A stretch of 7,603 bases of DNA from HGM12587 sp045128635 (GTDB lineage Bacteria; Bacillota; Clostridia; Lachnospirales; Lachnospiraceae): positions 1 through 7,603 of the forward strand of contig JBGVRS010000093.1 of assembly GCA_045128635.1 (NCBI GenBank), given 5' to 3'. Below, one piece after another: positions 1 to 5,662 of this stretch (position 1 is the first letter of the stretch; every line of letters begins with the position of its first letter). A program made the position numbers and the translations under genes. The notes under the pieces were generated by a model that saw nothing but the letters and a program-made list of their open reading frames with translations, was not told the origin of the DNA and did not search any database.

Positions 1-70
1 CCACCTGAACCGAAACAAAAAACATCATATACAACGTCATGGCGAAGTAGCACCTTCGCTCTTTTGTCAT
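1..70 (-). CDS. partial CDS, N-terminus of an unidentified, possibly membrane or exported protein
   Basis: The minus strand is open from an ATG at 70-68 to the window edge, giving 23 codons: MTKERRCYFA followed by a hydrophobic stretch beginning MTLYMMFFVSV. Basic residues followed by a hydrophobic run resemble a signal peptide or a first membrane segment, but only the start is visible and no function can be assigned. A second in-frame ATG at 40-38 is also possible: it has an AAGGTG Shine-Dalgarno-like sequence about 10 bases upstream, whereas the first ATG has no clear ribosome binding site. A promoter at 92-120 points into this frame. It sits just after the recR terminator, as expected for the next transcription unit. 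It remains possible that this is a non-coding leader. Confidence 0.42.
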   Translation of the reverse strand, partial: MTKERRCYFAMTLYMMFFVSVQV

Positions 71-91
71 GTCATTTTTTATTTCTTACTC

Positions 92-120
92 ATTATACAC
101 TATCTTTTAGATTTTGCGAA
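92..120 (-). promoter_or_regulatory. putative sigma-A type promoter for the left-edge gene
   Basis: Read on the minus strand there is a -35-like TTCGCA (120-115), a 17-base spacer and a perfect -10 TATAAT (97-92), which would start transcription near position 85. It lies between the recR terminator and the partial frame at 70-1, which is the right place for a new transcription unit. The -35 matches consensus at only four of six positions. Confidence 0.5.
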
Positions 121-130
121 CTTTCCTATA

Positions 131-162
131 AAGTAAAAAAGCACGAGGGCAAACCCTCGTGC
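131..162 (-). terminator. intrinsic terminator after recR
   Basis: On the minus strand a perfect 9-bp stem GCACGAGGG/CCCTCGTGC (162-154 with 149-141) closes a TTTG loop and is followed at once by TTTTTTACTTT. It starts 5 bases past the recR stop codon. There is no T tract on the other side, so it works in the minus direction only and marks the end of the pfkA-dnaX-ybaB-recR operon. Confidence 0.93.
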
Positions 163-167
163 GCATA

Positions 168-764
168 TTAAAGCTCTGTACGTCCTTCTAAAGCACGTAA
201 TAAAGTCACTTCATCAATGTATTCTAAGTCTCCACCTACAGGTACACCGCTTGCGATACGGCTGACTTTAATTCCTGTCGGTTTGATCAGCTTACTGATA
301 TACATTGCTGTTGTTTCACCTTCCAGATTGGAGTTTGTTGCAATGATTACTTCATCCACATCCCCCTGAAGGCGTAACATCAACTCTTTTAATTTAATAT
401 CATTTGGACCAATTCCCAGCATCGGAGAAATTGCCCCGTGCAGAACATGATAAACACCATCAAATTTACCGGTCTTTTCATAGGCTGATAAATCTCTGGA
501 ATTTTCAACTACCATGATCACTTTCTGGTTACGTTTTTCATTTCTGCAGATTGGACACAGTTCATCATCCGTCAGCGTAAAGCACTGACTGCAATATCTG
601 ACGTGGGCTCTTGCTTCCGTAATGGAATCCGCCAGTGCCTGGGCACGGTCCTTTGGCATATTCATAATATGAAATGCCAGACGCTGCGCAGTCTTACGAC
701 CGATTCCTGGCAAAGACCCTAACTGCTCCACCAATTTTGTAATATAACTGCTATAGTATTCCAT
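168..764 (-). CDS. recR: recombination mediator protein RecR
   Basis: RecR works with RecF and RecO to load RecA on gapped single-stranded DNA during recombinational repair. The 198-residue protein has the normal length and full domain order: a helix-hairpin-helix with LPGIGRKTAQRLAFH at 18-32, a four-cysteine zinc finger (C58, C61, C70, C73), a Toprim domain beginning at KVIMVVEN (81-88, acidic E87), and a C-terminal segment with NLEGETTA (146-153) and GVPVGGDLEYIDE (173-185). The ATG shares its A with the TAA stop of ybaB (TAATG), so translation is probably coupled. A GGAGG about 12 bases upstream lies within the last ybaB codons. The ybaB-recR pairing is very widely conserved in bacteria. 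It is the last gene before the terminator. Confidence 0.98.
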   Translation of the reverse strand: MEYYSSYITKLVEQLGSLPGIGRKTAQRLAFHIMNMPKDRAQALADSITEARAHVRYCSQCFTLTDDELCPICRNEKRNQKVIMVVENSRDLSAYEKTGKFDGVYHVLHGAISPMLGIGPNDIKLKELMLRLQGDVDEVIIATNSNLEGETTAMYISKLIKPTGIKVSRIASGVPVGGDLEYIDEVTLLRALEGRTEL

Positions 765-1111
765 TAGAATGGGAATCCTCCGCCCATGCCGCCTGTCATT
801 TTAGACATCGCTGAAGCACTTGCATCATCTGCTTTTTTGATTGCTTCATTTACTGCAACCATGATTAAATCTTCTAACATTTCCACATCATCCGGATCAA
901 CTGCATCTGGATCTAATTTTACTTTTGTAACCACTTTTTTACCTGTCACAGTTACTTCTACAGCGCCTCCGCCTGCTGTTGCAGTATATTCAGATTCTTC
1001 CAGCATTTTCTGCTGTTCTTCCATCTGTTTCTGCATTTTCTGAACCTGTTTCATCATATTGTTCATATTCATGCCGCCGCCCATACCTGGGTATCCGCCT
1101 CTTTTTGCCAT
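764..1111 (-). CDS. YbaB/EbfC family nucleoid-associated protein
   Basis: This 115-residue protein belongs to the YbaB/EbfC family (YaaK in B. subtilis), small dimeric DNA-binding proteins linked to the nucleoid and nearly always encoded between dnaX and recR. The sequence shows a Gly/Met-rich N-terminus (GGYPGMGGGMNMNNMM, 5-20), a helical Gln/Lys/Glu-rich segment (about 21-40) with a coiled-coil look, the family core TATAGGGAVEVTVTGKKVV (about 43-61), and a second helix with DVEMLEDLIMVAVNEA (75-90). The C-terminus is again Gly-rich (TGGMGGGFPF). Translation starts 3 bases after the dnaX stop, from a strong AGGAGG placed 8 bases before the ATG and overlapping the end of dnaX. The exact cellular role of the family is not settled. 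Confidence 0.95.
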   Translation of the reverse strand: MAKRGGYPGMGGGMNMNNMMKQVQKMQKQMEEQQKMLEESEYTATAGGGAVEVTVTGKKVVTKVKLDPDAVDPDDVEMLEDLIMVAVNEAIKKADDASASAMSKMTGGMGGGFPF

Positions 1112-1114
1112 TTT

Positions 1115-2680
1115 CTAATCCTCCTCAATTAAAATGTCTGCGTGAATCACTGACTGAATGTAATCCACATCAATTAAATTTGCCATGGCGCTTCCATCCT
1201 GCTCCACGGAAATATACTGAACAGAGACCTCTTTACCAATCTGGTTGTAAATCGTATTCTCCAATTCTTTTCTTAAATCATCAGACCCCAAAAGATCTGC
1301 TGCCAGATTCTCTCTCATCACAATCTGCAGGCCGCCATTTCCATCCTGACGGAAATCCTTATGCCCCATCAGATAACTTTTGATGACCGGAGAGCTTTCT
1401 CTGACAATCTGGTTCCACTCATGAATGACACGTCTGATATCATCGGAACATGCTTTCACTCTTGGCTGTTCCTTCACAGGTTCCGGCTTTTTTTCGGTAA
1501 CTGCTGCAGGCGCTGCAATTGCCACACCGTTTTCCAGCTGTTTTTCAAGGGCATTTAAACGATCCAGAATCGAATCGTAAGTCTGCTCCATCTGAGGTTT
1601 ACAAAGCTTGATCAGCGCAACCTCTACCAGCACACGTTTCTGAGTTGAATATTTCATCTGCCCCGACAACTCTGAGAACACACGAATATAACGCATCAGG
1701 GATTCCGGATCGATCATCTTTGCTTCTTCCTTTAACTGAGCAAGATTTTCAGAAGACACTTCTAAGAAATCCTCCAGATGATCTGCACTCTGTACAAACA
1801 TCAGATTACGAAGATACTGAATAAACTCTGTCACAAACTGAGACAGTTCACGTCCCTGCATGACAATTGCTTCCACATCTGCCATAACTGCAGGAATATC
1901 TTTCTTGATAATCTTACGAAGAAGACTGCTGTATACATCCGTATCCAATGCACCAAGTACTTCCAGTACATTGTCGTAGGTCAGTTTTTTTCCTAAATAA
2001 AATGCAATACACTGATCCAGTAAGCTCAAAGCATCTCGCATGGAACCATCCGCCGCTTTCGCAATATAACGAAGGGCTTTTTCTTCCACTTCCACCGATT
2101 CCTTATCCATCAGTTCCCGAAGTCTCGCACAGATGGTCTCTGCGGTGATACGTTTAAAATCGTATCTCTGGCATCTGGATAAAATGGTAATCGGAATTTT
2201 ATGAGCTTCTGTTGTTGCCAGAATAAAGATTACATATTCCGGTGGTTCTTCCAGCGTCTTTAAAAGTGCATTGAAAGCACCGATAGAAAGCATATGCACT
2301 TCGTCGATGATATAGACTTTGTACTTTCCTTCTGTCGGTGAATAAGCAACATTTTCTCTAATTTCACGAATATTGTCAACACCGTTATTTGAAGCGGCAT
2401 CGATTTCAATGACATTCATGGAAGTGCCTGCTGCAATAGACTTGCAGGTCTGACATTCTCCGCATGGACTGCCATCTACCGGGCTTTCGCAATTGACTGC
2501 CTTTGCAAAGATTTTGGCTATACTTGTCTTCCCCGTACCTCTGGTACCGCAGAAAAGATAAGCATGGCCAATTCTGTTTGCTTTAATCTGATTTTGCAAA
2601 GTAGTAACAATATGCTCCTGCCCCTTAACTTCCGAAAATTCCGCAGGGCGGAATTTTCGGTATAAGGCTACATATGACAT
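1115..2680 (-). CDS. dnaX: DNA polymerase III clamp-loader subunit tau (and possibly gamma)
   Basis: DnaX is the ATPase motor of the clamp loader, which places the beta clamp on primed DNA; the full-length tau form also ties the polymerase to the helicase. Visible motifs are Walker A GTRGTGKT (45-52), a zinc module with C64, C73, C76 and C79, Walker B with DEVH (126-129), sensor 1 region ILATTEAH (153-160) and the SRC arginine-finger motif (168-170). Domain III appears to end near 370. A Lys/Glu/Pro/Ala-rich linker (about 385-410) leads to the C-terminal tau region. At 521 residues it is somewhat shorter than B. subtilis DnaX. The ATG lies 3 bases after the pfkA stop, with GGAG 8 bases upstream. 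Two odd features lie inside the gene: a 13-bp hairpin over codons 7-16, and an A AAA AAG heptamer ending at codon 398 with a -1 frame stop 15 codons later. Confidence 0.98.
   Translation of the reverse strand: MSYVALYRKFRPAEFSEVKGQEHIVTTLQNQIKANRIGHAYLFCGTRGTGKTSIAKIFAKAVNCESPVDGSPCGECQTCKSIAAGTSMNVIEIDAASNNGVDNIREIRENVAYSPTEGKYKVYIIDEVHMLSIGAFNALLKTLEEPPEYVIFILATTEAHKIPITILSRCQRYDFKRITAETICARLRELMDKESVEVEEKALRYIAKAADGSMRDALSLLDQCIAFYLGKKLTYDNVLEVLGALDTDVYSSLLRKIIKKDIPAVMADVEAIVMQGRELSQFVTEFIQYLRNLMFVQSADHLEDFLEVSSENLAQLKEEAKMIDPESLMRYIRVFSELSGQMKYSTQKRVLVEVALIKLCKPQMEQTYDSILDRLNALEKQLENGVAIAAPAAVTEKKPEPVKEQPRVKACSDDIRRVIHEWNQIVRESSPVIKSYLMGHKDFRQDGNGGLQIVMRENLAADLLGSDDLRKELENTIYNQIGKEVSVQYISVEQDGSAMANLIDVDYIQSVIHADILIEED
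1440..1493 (-). promoter_or_regulatory. dnaX: candidate programmed -1 frameshift signal in dnaX
   Basis: The minus strand reads GAA AAA AAG at codons 396-398, so the heptamer A AAA AAG (1493-1487) is in the same frame as the E. coli dnaX slippery site. After a -1 slip, 15 codons follow and then TGA (1442-1440), which gives a product of about 413 residues ending just past domain III. Fourteen bases downstream, a possible stem GGAACA/TGTTCC (1472-1467 with 1450-1445) could be extended by two GC pairs across one bulged A. That distance is longer than usual. No Shine-Dalgarno-like stimulator is seen upstream. The heptamer also occurs by chance elsewhere in this A-rich coding sequence. Confidence 0.45.
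2632..2660 (-). repeat. perfect 13-bp inverted repeat (hairpin) at the start of dnaX
   Basis: CCGAAAATTCCGC and GCGGAATTTTCGG are exact reverse complements separated by 3 bases. The repeat covers dnaX codons 7-16 and starts about 20 bases after the ATG. No T tract follows in either direction, so it is not an intrinsic terminator. As RNA it would form a stable hairpin just downstream of the pfkA-dnaX junction. It could tune dnaX translation or protect the upstream pfkA message; this role is inference. Confidence 0.75.
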
Positions 2681-2683
2681 AAA

Positions 2684-3757
2684 TTAATCTCCAAAGCTGA
2701 TTCCAATCAGTTTTGCTTCTTTAATAATCTGAGAGTTTGGATCAACATATTTCAGCTTACCAGCTGTTTCTTCCAATGGAATTCTCTTAGTTTCGTTATT
2801 TACGATACCAATCATTACACCGTACTGTTCATCAATGATAGACTGTGCACATGCTGCACCAAGTCTTGTAGAAAGAACACGGTCATATGGACATGGGCTT
2901 CCGCCACGCTGTGTATGTCCAGGAACTGTTACACGAACTTCAGAACCAAGTCTCTTGGTAAGTTCATCAGCGATTTCGTAAGAAACTGCAGGATATTTAT
3001 AGTTTTCCATAAATTTCTTAAGTTCTTTCTTAGACATTTTCGCACGTTCTTTTGGAATCGCACCTTCTGCTACTGCAAGAATTGTGAAACCTTTTTTATT
3101 TTTATTACGTTTTTCGATTGCTTTACAAACTTTATCGATATCATAAGGAATTTCAGGAAGAAGAATGATGTCTGCTCCACCTGCAATACCTGCATGAAGT
3201 GTTAACTGTCCAACTTTATGTCCCATAACTTCAACGATAAATACACGACCATGTGAAGCTGCTGTTGTATGGATACAGTCGATGGCATCTGTTGCAATAT
3301 CTACTGCACTCTGGAAACCGAAGGTCATATCTGTTGCCCAGATATCGTTATCGATTGTCTTTGGCATATGGATAACATTTAATCCTTCTTCTCTTAAGAG
3401 GTTTGCAGATTTCTGTGTTCCGTTACCACCTAAGATTACGAGGCAGTCCAAGCGAAGCTTGTAGTAATTCTGTTTCATAGCTTCTACTTTATCCAAACCG
3501 TTCTTGTCCGGAGTACGCATTTCTTTAAATGGTGCACGAGAACTTCCGATAATTGTTCCGCCCTTTGTTAAAATACCGGAGAAATCTCTTGGTCCTAATA
3601 ATCTGTAGTTGCCGTAGATCAGACCTTTGTAACCTTCTTCAAAGCCGTAGATTTCAACTTCATCATAGTAGTTACAGATACCTTTTACGATACCTCTCAT
3701 TGTAGCGTTGAGTGCCTGGCAATCGCCACCGCTTGTTAATAACCCAATACGTTTCAT
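2684..3757 (-). CDS. pfkA: 6-phosphofructokinase family enzyme (phosphoryl donor uncertain)
   Basis: The enzyme phosphorylates fructose 6-phosphate to fructose 1,6-bisphosphate, the committing step of glycolysis, in the cytoplasm. From the chosen ATG it has 357 residues. Motifs in order are MKRIGLLTSGGDCQALNA (1-18), GSSR (71-74), LGGNGTQ (109-115), PKTIDND with the catalytic Asp pair (132-138), VEVMGH (175-180) and GHTQRGGSPCPYDR (280-293). Lys133 matches the Lys typical of pyrophosphate-dependent enzymes, while Gly113 matches ATP enzymes; Asn112 replaces the usual metal-binding Asp, and His180 replaces the usual Arg of MGR. I chose this start because MKRIG matches the family N-terminus and a GGGAAGGG stands about 8 bases upstream. 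An in-frame ATG at 3817 would add 20 residues but has a weaker site. It is the first gene of the dnaX operon. Confidence 0.95.
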   Translation of the reverse strand: MKRIGLLTSGGDCQALNATMRGIVKGICNYYDEVEIYGFEEGYKGLIYGNYRLLGPRDFSGILTKGGTIIGSSRAPFKEMRTPDKNGLDKVEAMKQNYYKLRLDCLVILGGNGTQKSANLLREEGLNVIHMPKTIDNDIWATDMTFGFQSAVDIATDAIDCIHTTAASHGRVFIVEVMGHKVGQLTLHAGIAGGADIILLPEIPYDIDKVCKAIEKRNKNKKGFTILAVAEGAIPKERAKMSKKELKKFMENYKYPAVSYEIADELTKRLGSEVRVTVPGHTQRGGSPCPYDRVLSTRLGAACAQSIIDEQYGVMIGIVNNETKRIPLEETAGKLKYVDPNSQIIKEAKLIGISFGD

Positions 3758-3854
3758 AAATTTCGCCCTTCCCACTGTCAGTTCATTTCCGTCCATCTGG
3801 CAGTTAAAATGTCTCATAGAATTACTTTTCCTATAAGCAGATAATATATGTTAG

Positions 3855-3883
3855 ATTATATCGCATTTTCTGTTCAATTCCAA
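3855..3883 (-). promoter_or_regulatory. promoter of the pfkA-dnaX-ybaB-recR operon
   Basis: On the minus strand, TTGGAA (3883-3878), a 17-base spacer and a perfect TATAAT (3860-3855) form a good vegetative promoter. The predicted start is near 3848, which leaves a 5' leader of about 90 bases before the pfkA ATG at 3757. It lies immediately after the SRP RNA terminator. No other promoter of this quality was noticed within the operon. Confidence 0.8.
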
Positions 3884-3902
3884 GGGCAAATATTGGACGA
3901 TG

Positions 3903-3938
3903 ACACAAAAGAAAAGCCTGAAACTTTCGTTTCAGGCT
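3903..3938 (-). terminator. intrinsic terminator after the SRP RNA
   Basis: A perfect 10-bp stem AGCCTGAAAC/GTTTCAGGCT (3938-3929 with 3924-3915) closes a GAAA tetraloop on the minus strand and is followed by TTTCTTTTGTG. It begins about 19 bases after the SRP RNA 3' end. It should end both the transcript from the SRP promoter and read-through from tadA. The T tract is interrupted by single C and G bases. Confidence 0.88.
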
Positions 3939-3956
3939 AAATATTATATTTAAAAA

Positions 3957-4220
3957 TCCGTACATTTCGCTTCGAACGCTCATCATGAACGTTACCCTGA
4001 CAGTTAACTCGGCTCGAGCACCCTCACGGCACCCGGAATGGTCTGCTTAGTGCTGCTGTATTCCTACCCTGACACGGTTCACAGTATCCCGTCGCGTAAG
4101 ACCCAAACGTCAACATCACTTATCAGGGGCAGCCTCACAATGAAACGCCCTCTGCGAAATATCACCCCTACTATAGCGGATTGTAGGTACAAGGCACCGC
4201 TACCGCCCCGGCTGTACGGA
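3957..4220 (-). ncRNA. ffs: signal recognition particle RNA, large Gram-positive type
   Basis: This is the 4.5S/scRNA homologue that binds Ffh and targets nascent membrane and secreted proteins. The ends pair exactly: TCCGTACA (4220-4213) with TGTACGGA (3964-3957), giving about 264 nt, the usual size of the long Bacillota form. The 5' part carries the Alu-domain sequence with GCGGTGCCTTGTACCTACA and CCGCTATAG. The Ffh-binding helix 8 is at 4075-4050, with TCAGG, the GGAA tetraloop and AGCAGCAC. The three pairs closing the tetraloop are GTA/TAC here instead of the common TCC/GGA, a compensated change that supports the fold. The 3' arm has GCCGAGTTAACTG, as in B. subtilis scRNA. The position downstream of tadA matches B. 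subtilis. Confidence 0.97.
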
Positions 4221-4247
4221 AACTTTATGACTGTTTCACGAGTGTTT

Positions 4248-4276
4248 AGTATAACTGTTTTATTCTTCTTTGTCAA
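4248..4276 (-). promoter_or_regulatory. SRP RNA promoter overlapping the tadA 3' end
   Basis: On the minus strand a perfect -35 TTGACA (4276-4271), a 17-base spacer and TATACT (4253-4248, one mismatch to TATAAT) form the strongest promoter in the window. Transcription should begin near 4241, about 20 bases before the mature SRP RNA end, so a short leader must be removed. The -35 box lies in the last codons of tadA and the -10 follows its stop codon. Confidence 0.88.
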
Positions 4277-4760
4277 CCAACTGCTGATTTTTCTTTTTTT
4301 CGCGTAATTCTCGGAAAAATCCGCTCATCAGGGCACTGCATTCTTCCTGCAAAATCCCCTCTGTCAGCTCTACCTGATGATTAAACTCACTCATCTGAAG
4401 CAGGTTGATGACAGAACCGGCACAGCCTGCCTTGGCATTTCTGCTGCCCATGACAACTCTGTCAATTCGCGCCTGCACAATGGCTCCTGCACACATCTGA
4501 CAAGGCTCTAAGGTCACATACATGGTGCATCCTTCCAGACGCCAATCCCCCATCACTTTCGCAGCTTTTCTGATTGCAAGAATCTCTGCATGAGAAAGTG
4601 TAGACTTATCAATGTTTCTTCGGTTATATCCTCTTGCGATGACTTTCCCTTCATAAACAATGACACATCCAATCGGTGCTTCTTCGAGTTTGTATGCTTT
4701 TCGTGCCTGACGCAGTGCTTCTTTCATAAATTTTTCATCTGGGGAAAGTTCTTTTCTCAT
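4260..4760 (-). CDS. tadA: tRNA adenosine(34) deaminase TadA
   Basis: TadA converts the wobble adenosine of tRNA-Arg(ACG) to inosine, so that one tRNA can read several CGN codons. The 166-residue protein has the zinc deaminase motifs: HAE (57-59, zinc ligand H57 and catalytic E59) and PCQMC (86-90, zinc ligands C87 and C90). The TadA-type stretch ARIDRVVMGSRNAKAG spans 97-112, and a C-terminal FFRELREKKK helix begins at 148. Residues MRKELSPDEKFMKEAL give a normal N-terminus; the AAGGA upstream is about 12 bases from the ATG, so initiation may rely on coupling to rsmA, which ends 6 bases earlier. The last codons contain the -35 box of the SRP RNA promoter. Family members with a general cytidine/deoxycytidylate role are less likely, given the motifs and the SRP RNA neighbour. 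Confidence 0.96.
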   Translation of the reverse strand: MRKELSPDEKFMKEALRQARKAYKLEEAPIGCVIVYEGKVIARGYNRRNIDKSTLSHAEILAIRKAAKVMGDWRLEGCTMYVTLEPCQMCAGAIVQARIDRVVMGSRNAKAGCAGSVINLLQMSEFNHQVELTEGILQEECSALMSGFFRELREKKKNQQLVDKEE

Positions 4761-4766
4761 AATGTT

Positions 4767-5651
4767 TTACTTTCCTTCCAGTTCTAAAAGAATGTCTGAA
4801 AGTCGTGCAAACTGTTCTAAGGTCAATGCTTCTCCGCGGACACTTGGAGATGTTCCAAGTTTTTCAATCGCTTCCGCAATCTGTTCTTTAGAGTAGTGCA
4901 GTTCCGGACTGTTGTTCAAACCGTTTGCCAGAGTTTTTCTTCTCTGATTAAAGGATGCACGAATCAGTCTAAACATTAATTTTTCATCACGAACAGTTAC
5001 CGGTGGCTTTTCATGCACCGTCAGTTTGATAACCGCGGAACTAATCTTTGGTCTTGGCATAAAACAGTTCTGCGGAACATTTGCCACAAGATAAGGCTCT
5101 GCATAGTACTGCACTGCCAAAGATAATGCGCCGTAGTCTTTTGTTCCCGGACCCATACGCATTCTGTCTGCAACTTCCTTCTGTACCATAATGGTAATGG
5201 AATGAAGCGGTACATGATTTTCAAACAATCCCATGATAATTGGGGTTGTAATGTAATATGGCAGGTTGGCAACGACTTTGACCGGTCTTCCGCCATTTTT
5301 TTCTTCTGCCAGTTTATTTAAATCTACTTTTAAAACGTCTTCGTTGATAATTGTAACGTTATCGTAAGCACTTAATGTATCCTGCAAGATTGGAATTAAC
5401 ATTTTGTCAATTTCAATCGCCACAACTTCTCTTGCTGCGCAGGCAAGGTACTGGGTCATGGTTCCAATTCCCGGTCCGATTTCCACTACCAGATCATCTT
5501 TTGTGATCTCAGCTGCACTGATAATCTTGTCCAGTACATGGGTATCAATTAAAAAGTTCTGACCAAACTTTTTCTGGAATGCAAATTCATACTTCTGAAT
5601 GACTTCAATCGTCTTTTGCGGATTTCCAAGATATGGTGTTTTATCGCTCAT
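4767..5651 (-). CDS. rsmA: 16S rRNA (adenine(1518)-N6/adenine(1519)-N6)-dimethyltransferase
   Basis: RsmA (KsgA) uses S-adenosylmethionine to dimethylate two adjacent adenines in the 3' hairpin of 16S rRNA, a late step in small-subunit assembly; its loss gives kasugamycin resistance in well-studied species. The 294-residue protein has all family motifs: FGQNFL (29-34), the SAM-binding EIGPGIGTMT (57-66), the acidic ribose-binding E80, the catalytic NLPYYITTP (129-137), FMPRPKISSAV (197-207), FNQRRKTL (234-241) and VRGEALTLEQFARLSD (271-286). The longer N-terminus is typical of Bacillota. An AGGAG 8 bases before the ATG overlaps the tatD stop region. It lies 11 bases after tatD, with no rnmV between them, unlike the tatD-rnmV-ksgA order of B. 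subtilis. Confidence 0.98.
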   Translation of the reverse strand: MSDKTPYLGNPQKTIEVIQKYEFAFQKKFGQNFLIDTHVLDKIISAAEITKDDLVVEIGPGIGTMTQYLACAAREVVAIEIDKMLIPILQDTLSAYDNVTIINEDVLKVDLNKLAEEKNGGRPVKVVANLPYYITTPIIMGLFENHVPLHSITIMVQKEVADRMRMGPGTKDYGALSLAVQYYAEPYLVANVPQNCFMPRPKISSAVIKLTVHEKPPVTVRDEKLMFRLIRASFNQRRKTLANGLNNSPELHYSKEQIAEAIEKLGTSPSVRGEALTLEQFARLSDILLELEGK

Positions 5652-5662
5652 TGATGTTTCTC

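Noticed and set aside
42..66. Plus-strand intrinsic terminator (GCGAAG stem followed by TCTTTTGTC)
   Set aside because: The stem is only 6 bp and the T tract is poor. A minus-strand promoter and an open frame cover the same bases, so a convergent plus-strand gene is the weaker reading.
4079..4276. Minus-strand open frame of 65 codons between tadA and pfkA, and a plus-strand frame at 4038-4307
   Set aside because: Both lie over the SRP RNA gene, which explains this sequence by its helix 8, Alu domain and paired ends. Neither has recognisable protein motifs.
4293..4299. A second in-frame A AAA AAG heptamer near the end of tadA
   Set aside because: It lies in the Lys-rich C-terminus after all functional motifs, and a shift would change only the last few residues. 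It mainly shows that the heptamer alone is weak evidence in this sequence.
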